A DNA stretch of 38,284 nt, from the IMG/VR virus record IMGVR_UViG_3300043540_000799, positions 1-38,284 of that record. One strand, written 5' to 3'. Source of the stretch: a virus. The translations under genes and the position numbers were made by a program. The stretch's first letter is position 1. Every line of letters begins with the position of its first letter. Under the pieces are notes generated by a model. The model ran no database searches, had not been told where the DNA came from, and saw only the letters and a program-made list of their open reading frames with translations. Shown here piece by piece: positions 15,077 through 21,952 of this stretch.

Positions 15077-15985
15077 ATGAAATCCGCTCCCCCCGCGCTT
15101 CTGTCCTATTTGAACGCCCTGCGTCCGGCGTCAGACGCGCCGCTGCTCACCGCCGAATGCTTCACCATCTGGCTCTCGACCGGCACGGTGCTGACCTATA
15201 CCGATTTGGATACGCCGGTCGCGATCAACGGCTTCACCTACCTCGCCAATTCCGTGCTGATCTCCGGTCTGAAATACAAGGCGAGTTGCGGCGTCAACGT
15301 CGACAGCCAGCAGGTCATGCTGTTCGCGCGGTCAAGCGACACGATCGGCGGCATCCCTTTCCTCCAGGCGGTGCAGCAGGGCGTGCTCGACGGCGCCGAG
15401 ATCCAGCGCGAAAAAGTCTTCTTCAGCGACTGGAACACGCCGATCGGCTCGGTGATCCTGTTCAAGGGCCGCGTCGCCCAGATCGACGCGATCGGACGCG
15501 CCAGCGCCCAGGTCACCGTCGCCTCGGACATGGTGCTGCTCGACATCGACATGCCCCGCAACGTCTACCAGGCGGATTGCCAGCACGTTCTCTACGACGC
15601 GCAATGCGGTCTGGCGGCGGGAACCTATTCCACCGCGGGCGCCGCCGAAAGCGGCTCGACGCAAAACATCATCGCATGGAGCGCGGCGAAACTCGACTAC
15701 CAGCGGGGCACGATCGCCTTCACTTCCGGCGCCAACACGGGCGTCAATCACACCATCAAGTCCGCGAGCGCGGGCCGCCTCGTCCTCTCCTATCCGCTGC
15801 CCTATCCGCCGGCGACGGGCGACGCCTTCGTCGCGACCTTCGGCTGCGATCGCACGATGGCCACCTGCCAGAACCGCTTCGGCAATCTCGCGAAGTTTCG
15901 CGGCTTCCCCTTCGTGCCGCCGCCGCAGATCATGACTGGCCCGCTGTCCTCCGTCTCCAACAGAAGCGCAAAGGGCGGCAAATAG
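15077..15985 (+). CDS. Baseplate hub protein, DUF2163 / phage BR0599 type
   Basis: Encodes 302 residues. ATG 15077 follows the previous stop by one base. Family marks are the N-terminal LLTAECFTIWLSTGTVLTYTD, LYRF-like strand LKYKASCGVNVDSQQVML, FKGRVAQIDAIGR, VYQADCQHVLYDAQCGL, and the C-terminal GCDRTMATCQNRFGNLAKF. The four late cysteines (two in each of the last two motifs) match the conserved cysteine set of this hub family, which in lambda gpL-type relatives binds an iron-sulfur cluster; that binding is inferred here. The hub (RcGTA gp13-like) sits between distal-tail ring and tail-tip protein. Confidence 0.88.
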   Translation: MKSAPPALLSYLNALRPASDAPLLTAECFTIWLSTGTVLTYTDLDTPVAINGFTYLANSVLISGLKYKASCGVNVDSQQVMLFARSSDTIGGIPFLQAVQQGVLDGAEIQREKVFFSDWNTPIGSVILFKGRVAQIDAIGRASAQVTVASDMVLLDIDMPRNVYQADCQHVLYDAQCGLAAGTYSTAGAAESGSTQNIIAWSAAKLDYQRGTIAFTSGANTGVNHTIKSASAGRLVLSYPLPYPPATGDAFVATFGCDRTMATCQNRFGNLAKFRGFPFVPPPQIMTGPLSSVSNRSAKGGK

Positions 15986-15995
15986 GAGCAACATC

Positions 15996-16508
15996 GTGAA
16001 CGACGTTTTTGAGCGCGCCGGGACGGACGCCGCCGGCGTTCGCCGACCGTGCGGGGACGAGGCGGAGCAACGCGCCTCCGTGGTTGCCGAGGCGCGCGGC
16101 TGGATGCTCACGCCCTATCGCCATTGCGCCGACCTTCGCGGCGTCGGCGTCGATTGCGGAATGTTGATCGTGCGCGTCTTCGTCGATCTCGGGCTCACGC
16201 CGCCGTTCGACCCGCGTCCCTACGATCCCGACTGGATGATCCATCGCGACGACGAAAAATATCTGAAGTTCTTCACCGAGCGTTGCGCGCCGATCAAACA
16301 GCCGCGCCCTGGCGACATCGTCCTGTTCCGCTATGGCCGCAGCTATTCGCATGGCGGCATCGTCACGCAAACCGATCCGCTGACGATCATCCACGCCTAT
16401 CACGACGCCGGCTGCGTTGTCGAAGAGCAGCTGAATCAAAATCCCGCCCTGACCGATCCGCGGCGCAAGCTCGCCTTCTTCTCGATTTGGCCCATAACCA
16501 GCAACTGA
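15996..16508 (+). CDS. NlpC/P60 cysteine peptidase (GTA gp14-like cell-wall peptidase)
   Basis: Encodes 170 residues. GTG 15996 is used, with AGGAG (15984-15988) overlapping the upstream stop codon. The catalytic triad is visible: C54 in GVDCGMLIVR, H119 in YSHGGIV, and H133 in TIIHAYHDAGC. This family cleaves peptide bonds in peptidoglycan stem peptides. In GTA-type tails the protein is carried at the tip and opens the cell wall during DNA delivery. The order hub, peptidase, tail-tip protein is as in GTAs. Confidence 0.9.
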   Translation: MNDVFERAGTDAAGVRRPCGDEAEQRASVVAEARGWMLTPYRHCADLRGVGVDCGMLIVRVFVDLGLTPPFDPRPYDPDWMIHRDDEKYLKFFTERCAPIKQPRPGDIVLFRYGRSYSHGGIVTQTDPLTIIHAYHDAGCVVEEQLNQNPALTDPRRKLAFFSIWPITSN

Positions 16509-16517
16509 GGGCGCACA

Positions 16518-18629
16518 ATGGGATTTCTCGGAGCTGGGAACGTCAACACCCAGATCACCAAATATTCGGGCTTGCAGGTCCAGACGACGTCAAGCTGCGT
16601 GCCCGTGCCGATCGTCTACGGCGCCAATGTGCTCGCGCCCAACTGCTTCTGGTACGAAAACTTCAAGGCGGTTCCGCAACACGCCGGCGGCAAGGGCGGC
16701 AAGGGCGGCTCGACGACGAGCTACAACTATTCCTGCTCGATCATGATGGGGATCTGCGAGGGTCCGATCGTCGGCATCGGTCAGATCTGGCAGACCTCCA
16801 ACACCACGACCACCCTCGTGGACCTGGCCCTCAGCCTGTTCGCCGGCGCCTCGCCGCAAACGGTCTGGTCCTATCTGGCGTCGGCGTTTCCCGCCCAGGC
16901 GCTGTCCTATCCCGGCGTGGCCTATGTCGCCAGCGCCAACTACAATCTCGGCGCCTCGGCCAGCGTCGGCAACAACAATTTCGAGGTTCATGGCGTCCTC
17001 TACGGCACGGGGGTCAATGGCGTCGACGCCGACCCGGCGCTGGTGATTTCCGACTTCCTCACCAATCCGCAATATGGCGTCGGATTTCCCGCGGCTTCGA
17101 TCGACGCGACCTCGCTCTACGCCAATGTGGGCGACACATCCTATCAAACCTATTGCTGGGCCAATTACCTCGCCATCAGCCCGGCTCTGAACATGCAGGA
17201 AACCGCTTCCTCCATCCTGTCGCGCTGGCTCCAGCTAACCAATGCGACGGCGGTCTGGTCCGGCGGTCTGCTGAAAATCATTCCCTACGGCGACAGCGTC
17301 GTTACAGGCGGTTCGGCGGCGTTGCAGAAAACCTGGACTCCGAATCTGACGCCAGTCTACGATCTCTCCGACGAGGATTTTCTGCACACGGAAGGCGAAG
17401 ACCCGGTCAAGATCACCCGGTCGGATCCCTATTCCGCCTACAATCAGCAGGCCATCGAAATCCAGGCGCGCTCTGACGCCTACAACACCGGCCCGATCGT
17501 CGCCTTCGATCAGGCGGCCATCAACCGCTTCGGCCGCCGCGTCGGCTCGACGGTCGCCGCGCACGAGATCTGCGATGTCGCGGTGGCGCAGACCTCGGCG
17601 CAATTGATCCTGCAGCGCGGCCTCTACATCCGCAACACCTACAGTTTCAGACTGTCGATGGAGTTCTGCCTCCTCGATCCGATGGACCTCGTGACGCTCA
17701 CCGATCCCGCGCTGGGCCTCAGCGCCACGGTCGTGCGCATCACCGACATCGAGGAAGATTCCGAAGGCGCGCTCACGGTCACGGCGGAAGAATTCCCGCA
17801 AGGCGTGGCTACGGCCACGCAATATCCGACCCAGCCCAGATCGAACGGCGCGCCGGACGCCAATGTCGCGGCGCAACCGGTCAACCCGCCGCTGATCATC
17901 GAGCCGCCGCCGCCGCTTACCGGCAATGCCGCGCAAATCTGGATCGGCGCCAGCGGTCAGAATGCGGATCCCAACTGGGGCGGCTGTCTCGTCTGGGCCT
18001 CGCTTGACGGAGCGTCGTATACGCGCATCGCGCAGATTTCGTCTCCCGCCAGCCAGGGCGTCCTGCTGGCGGCTTTGCCCGCCTTCGCAGGCGCCAATCC
18101 CGACTCCGCCGACACGCTGAGCGTCGATCTGACGCAAAGCGGCGGCGTCCTGAATTCCGTATCCTCCACGGCCGCGGCGGCGGGCGTCACGCTCTGCTAT
18201 GTCGATGGCGAATATATCGGTTACACGACCGCCAATCTGACCGCCGCCGATCGCTACGATCTCTCCGGACTCTATCGCGCCCAGGGCGCCTCGCAGGCGA
18301 GCGCGCATTCGGCGGGCGGCGTGTTCTGCGCGCTTGATTCCGCGATCCTGCATTACGACATTTCCACGGCGCAGATCGGCCAGACGGTCTATCTCAAATT
18401 CCAGAGCTACAATGTCTTCGGCGGCGGCGTGGAGGACCTCTCCACATGCGCCGTCTACACGCACACCATCCAGGGTCTGGGCGCCGTCGGACCGGTTGCG
18501 GCAAGTCTGGCGATCGGGGCGCCGATGGATTTCGGACTGGTCAACCAGCTTGTCGCCGAAACCGACGATTACGGCGATCTCCAATCGCCGGTCACGCTCG
18601 TCGTCGATCTCGGCGGAGTGTCGACCTGA
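16518..18629 (+). CDS. Large tail-tip / host specificity protein lacking the GTA TIM barrel
   Basis: Encodes 703 residues. The N-terminus (ITKYSGLQVQTTSSCVPVPIVYG), YNYSCSIMMGICEGPIVGIGQIW, and the ISDFLTNPQYGVGFP region match tail-tip proteins of the lambda J / T5 pb3-like 'Phage-tail_3' group, with the family's middle block GLLKIIPYGDSVV, PVYDLSDEDFLHTEGEDPV, and DPMDLVTLTD. A Pro-rich linker near 455-470 (VNPPLIIEPPPPL) separates a C-terminal half of beta domains. In GTAs the equivalent protein (gp15, over 1,200 residues) carries a GTA TIM barrel at its front; here it is absent and found in the gene at 11996. This protein plugs the tail tip and contacts the outer membrane. Confidence 0.85.
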   Translation: MGFLGAGNVNTQITKYSGLQVQTTSSCVPVPIVYGANVLAPNCFWYENFKAVPQHAGGKGGKGGSTTSYNYSCSIMMGICEGPIVGIGQIWQTSNTTTTLVDLALSLFAGASPQTVWSYLASAFPAQALSYPGVAYVASANYNLGASASVGNNNFEVHGVLYGTGVNGVDADPALVISDFLTNPQYGVGFPAASIDATSLYANVGDTSYQTYCWANYLAISPALNMQETASSILSRWLQLTNATAVWSGGLLKIIPYGDSVVTGGSAALQKTWTPNLTPVYDLSDEDFLHTEGEDPVKITRSDPYSAYNQQAIEIQARSDAYNTGPIVAFDQAAINRFGRRVGSTVAAHEICDVAVAQTSAQLILQRGLYIRNTYSFRLSMEFCLLDPMDLVTLTDPALGLSATVVRITDIEEDSEGALTVTAEEFPQGVATATQYPTQPRSNGAPDANVAAQPVNPPLIIEPPPPLTGNAAQIWIGASGQNADPNWGGCLVWASLDGASYTRIAQISSPASQGVLLAALPAFAGANPDSADTLSVDLTQSGGVLNSVSSTAAAAGVTLCYVDGEYIGYTTANLTAADRYDLSGLYRAQGASQASAHSAGGVFCALDSAILHYDISTAQIGQTVYLKFQSYNVFGGGVEDLSTCAVYTHTIQGLGAVGPVAASLAIGAPMDFGLVNQLVAETDDYGDLQSPVTLVVDLGGVST

Positions 18630-18669
18630 TTTCGCATCGCCCGCAACCCGTTCCGCTCAAGGAAAACGC

Positions 18670-20175
18670 ATGTCCGTTCAAGTGAAGCGCCGCCGCGACA
18701 CGCAGGCCAATGTCGCCGCCTATATCGGCGCCCAAGGCGAATTGATCGTAGACACGACCAACAATCGCGTCACCGTTCACGATGGCGTCACGCCTGGCGG
18801 CTGGGCTGCGGCAAAACTGTCGGAAATCGGAAGCGCAGGCTCTTCGGTTGCAAAAACCACCGTGTCCGACGCGAATTACACCGTGCTCTCGACGGATCGC
18901 GTCATCGGCATCGCAACGCTCACCGCCGCCCGGACGCTGTCGCTGCCCGCGGCCTCGTCCTTCCCCACCGCGCAGACTCTCCTGATGTTCGACGAATCCG
19001 GCGCGGCCTCGTCCTCGCTTGCCGTCACCGTCGCCGCCAATGGCTCCGACAAGATCGACGGCGCGGCCAGCATCGCGATAAACTCCGCCTATGGCTTCAT
19101 CGCGCTGCAAAGCAATGGCGTCGCCAAATGGACCGTGGTCGCGCGCGCGGCCTCGAACCTGCCCGGCGTCGGAATCGGAACCGCGCTGGACCCCAACAAT
19201 GCGCTGTCCGTCTATGGCGCCTCGGCGCTGTTCAACGGGACCACCTTCAATTTCACGCTCAACAAATCGGCCGCCGCCAACACTGCCTCCGTGCTGTTCC
19301 AGGATGGCTTTTCCGGCCGCGCGCAGGTCGGGCTCTGTGGCGACGACAATTTTCATTTCAAGGTCTCGCCGGACGGCGCGACGTGGAACGACGCCATCAA
19401 CATCAACGCCTCGACCGGCCAGCCCACTTTCGCGCAGGGGATCGCCGCCGGCGAGGCGGTCGGCTTCCGCAACCGCCTCCGCAACGCCAGCTTCGCCATC
19501 AATCAGCGCGGGGTTTCCGGCACGGTGACGCTCGCCGCCGGCGCTTACGGCCATGACGGCGTCAAGGCGGGCGCCAGCGGCGCGACCTACACCTTTTCGA
19601 CATCGGGGATCGACACCACGATCACGATCAGTTCGGGATCGCTGATCCTGCCGATCGAGTCCGCCGCCATCGAGGGCGGCTCCTACACGCTCTCGCAGGC
19701 GGGGACGGCGCGCGCGCGAGTCTGGCAGGGGACCGGTTCTTCAGGCTCGGGAACCTATGCCGCCTGTCCGCAGACCGTCACTGGCCTGACGGCGGCGACC
19801 CAAACCAATGTGGAATTCACGACGGGCACGATTCTTCGGCCGCAATTCGAGCCCGGCGCGGTTGCGACGGCGTTCGAGCGCCGGCCGCCCGGTTACGAAT
19901 TGCGGCTGTGCCAGCGGTATTACTGGCAGCCCTCGGGAGTCTTCATCGGGATTGCCTACAGCACCCTGCTCGTCACCAGCATTCTCGTCTTTCCGACGAC
20001 GATGCGCGCGGCCCCGACGATATCGGGCGCGATCGTCTACGATAATGGTTCGGCGCTTGGCACAGCGGCGTTTCAGTACAATTCGACGAACAGCGTCCAA
20101 GTCTACAATTCCGCCAACAACTGGGTGACCAATCATAACATAACGATATCTGCCAGTCTGAGCGCGGAAATCTGA
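18670..20175 (+). CDS. Tail fibre / receptor-binding protein
   Basis: Encodes 501 residues from ATG 18670, with AAGGAAAA upstream. The N-terminus (VKRRRDTQANVAAYIGAQGE then LIVDTTNNRVTVHDG) is a common phage fibre attachment motif. Residues ~40-150 are beta-rich. A middle segment has ALDPNNALSVYGASALFNG and DDNFHFKVSPDGATWNDAI, a DUF2793-like fibre repeat. The C-terminus (RNASFAINQRGVSG.., FERRPPGYELRLCQRYYWQ) is a typical receptor-facing tip found in many phage fibres. The function is reversible binding to host surface sugars. The next gene starts two bases after the stop. Confidence 0.82.
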   Translation: MSVQVKRRRDTQANVAAYIGAQGELIVDTTNNRVTVHDGVTPGGWAAAKLSEIGSAGSSVAKTTVSDANYTVLSTDRVIGIATLTAARTLSLPAASSFPTAQTLLMFDESGAASSSLAVTVAANGSDKIDGAASIAINSAYGFIALQSNGVAKWTVVARAASNLPGVGIGTALDPNNALSVYGASALFNGTTFNFTLNKSAAANTASVLFQDGFSGRAQVGLCGDDNFHFKVSPDGATWNDAININASTGQPTFAQGIAAGEAVGFRNRLRNASFAINQRGVSGTVTLAAGAYGHDGVKAGASGATYTFSTSGIDTTITISSGSLILPIESAAIEGGSYTLSQAGTARARVWQGTGSSGSGTYAACPQTVTGLTAATQTNVEFTTGTILRPQFEPGAVATAFERRPPGYELRLCQRYYWQPSGVFIGIAYSTLLVTSILVFPTTMRAAPTISGAIVYDNGSALGTAAFQYNSTNSVQVYNSANNWVTNHNITISASLSAEI

Positions 20176-20177
20176 CA

Positions 20178-20636
20178 ATGATGACGGGCTACACTCTCAC
20201 GAACTCCACTCTTGCCGATAATGCGCAGCCGATCATGCGCTCGGATGGCGCGTTCATCCCGCCAGATCCTGCGAACGTCGATTTCCAGGCCTATCTGGCT
20301 TGGCTCGCGGCGGGCGGCGCGCCGGCGGACCCGTCCTCCCCCGTTCAAGCCGTCCCGGCGCAGGTTTCCCGCCGCCAGTTCTTCCAGGCGGCGGCGCAAG
20401 AGGGGCTTATCACGCAGGCCGAGGCGCTGGCCCTCCTGGCGAGCGGAACCATGCCGCCGAGCCTTGCCGCCGCGGTCGCGACGCTCCCGACGGCCGAGCA
20501 ATTCCCCGCGCAAATGTCGATCCTCGGCGCCGCCGCATTCGCGCGGGCGAACACGCTCATTGCGGCGCTGGGGACGGCGATGGGCAAGACCAGCGCCGAC
20601 ATCGACGCTCTGTTCACACTCGCCGCGTCGCTCTGA
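20178..20636 (+). CDS. Small fibre-associated / fibre-assembly-like protein
   Basis: Encodes 152 residues. The pattern FIPPDPANVDFQAYLAWLAA then a Pro-rich linker and VSRRQFFQAAAQEGLITQAE recurs in small proteins located directly after fibre genes in many phages. Some of these are annotated as tail-fibre assembly (XkdW-like) proteins. The second half is helical. It starts two bases after the fibre stop, so coupling is likely. A chaperone or structural accessory role is inferred from position. Confidence 0.65.
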   Translation: MMTGYTLTNSTLADNAQPIMRSDGAFIPPDPANVDFQAYLAWLAAGGAPADPSSPVQAVPAQVSRRQFFQAAAQEGLITQAEALALLASGTMPPSLAAAVATLPTAEQFPAQMSILGAAAFARANTLIAALGTAMGKTSADIDALFTLAASL

Positions 20637-20680
20637 CGCGAGCCCGTCGCTCGAAGCGACCACCAGTTCCGGAGACAGGC

Positions 20681-21952
20681 ATGGAATGGCAAAACCCTGA
20701 TGGGTCCTTGACCCGCGGCGTGATCATCGAAGATGGCGCCGGCAACAAGATCACCAGTTTCGCGGGCGGCGGCGCCGGCGGCTCCAACGCCAGCGTCGGT
20801 GCGAGCGGCGCCGCGGCTCCATCGAGCGCGACCGAGATCGGTTTTGTCAACGCGCTCGGAAATCTCACGCCGGTGGCCGCGTCCAACCCGCTCCCGATTG
20901 CCGCCGCGACCGCGCTGGTCACGAGCGACAGCGGCGCCGCCATCACCGGCGCCGCCATGCCCAGCGGCGGCTCGGGTCTCACCGGCTGGCTCTCCGCGAT
21001 CTGGTCGAGGCTTTCCGGGACGCTCGCCGTCTCCTGGACCGGTTCGCCGAACGTCACGGTCGCCAATTCGTCGCTGGCGGTGACCGGCGCATTCTACCAG
21101 GCGACACAGCCGGTATCGGCCTTGGCGCTGCCGCTGCCCGCAGGCGCGGCGACCGCCGCCGCGCAGACGGGGGTCCAGACGACAACCACAGCCGGCGCCG
21201 CCAATCGGGCCGTGATTTCCGACGCGGCGTCGGGCCAGGGCGCGCTCGTCGCGGCCTTCCACAATGCCGACAATCAGGCCCTCGGTTCGACGTCCTATGG
21301 CGTGATGACCGGCGGCGTCGCGCAACTCGTCAATTCCAGCGGCAATCTCGACCGCCAGCGCGAGGGCTATGCCGACGCGATGGCGATCACCGGCTTCGCC
21401 GGCAGCATCGCCATGGTGCTGAACGGGTCCGGCACGTGGGATCGCCCGCGCTCGGCCGCAGCCGCGCAGGCGACGACTGGGACCGGCGTTGCTGCCGAAG
21501 CCGCGTTCGGCGTCTATAATTCCTCCCTTCCCTCGCTGACGAGCGGCCAATATTCCGCACTGCAGCTGGACGGCTCCGGACGGCTTATCGTCAGCGCGCT
21601 GCCGAGCGGCTCCAATGTCATCGGCGCGGTCAATCTCGATATCGGCGGCGCAACCGTCAGCCAAGGCAATCCGGTTCCGACAACCGAGACCTACGCCAAT
21701 ATCGCCACCGGCCAGGTCTCCGTCGCATCCACTGCGACGCTGATCGTCGCCGCACGCGCTGGCCGCAAGGAGGCGACAATCGTCAACAACTCGACGACCG
21801 CGGTCTTCCTCGGCGCTTCCAGCGTCACGCCATCCTCGGGTCTCCTGCTGGCGGGTGTTGTTGGCGAGGGCATCACGATTACTGGCGGCGCAGCAATCTA
21901 CGGCATCACGGCGACGGGCTCCGAGACCGTGAGCTATCTCGAGGTCTACTGA
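20681..21952 (+). CDS. Beta-rich tail-associated protein with a GWLSAIW repeat module
   Basis: Encodes 423 residues from ATG 20681 (GGAGAC upstream). The first 40 residues (MEWQNPDGSLTRGVIIEDG then Gly-rich FAGGGAGGS) look like a virion-attachment segment. Residues ~83-130 carry GAAITGAAMPSGGSGLTGW.. and LSAIWSRLSGTLAVSWTG, a module repeated in the protein at 25265-26587. This is followed by VTGAFYQATQPVSALALPLP. The C-terminal end (GRKEATIVNNSTTAVFLG) is a small beta domain seen at the ends of phage structural proteins. It is probably a fibre, a decoration or a linker protein. Its stop shares a base with the next start (TGATG). Confidence 0.65.
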   Translation: MEWQNPDGSLTRGVIIEDGAGNKITSFAGGGAGGSNASVGASGAAAPSSATEIGFVNALGNLTPVAASNPLPIAAATALVTSDSGAAITGAAMPSGGSGLTGWLSAIWSRLSGTLAVSWTGSPNVTVANSSLAVTGAFYQATQPVSALALPLPAGAATAAAQTGVQTTTTAGAANRAVISDAASGQGALVAAFHNADNQALGSTSYGVMTGGVAQLVNSSGNLDRQREGYADAMAITGFAGSIAMVLNGSGTWDRPRSAAAAQATTGTGVAAEAAFGVYNSSLPSLTSGQYSALQLDGSGRLIVSALPSGSNVIGAVNLDIGGATVSQGNPVPTTETYANIATGQVSVASTATLIVAARAGRKEATIVNNSTTAVFLGASSVTPSSGLLLAGVVGEGITITGGAAIYGITATGSETVSYLEVY

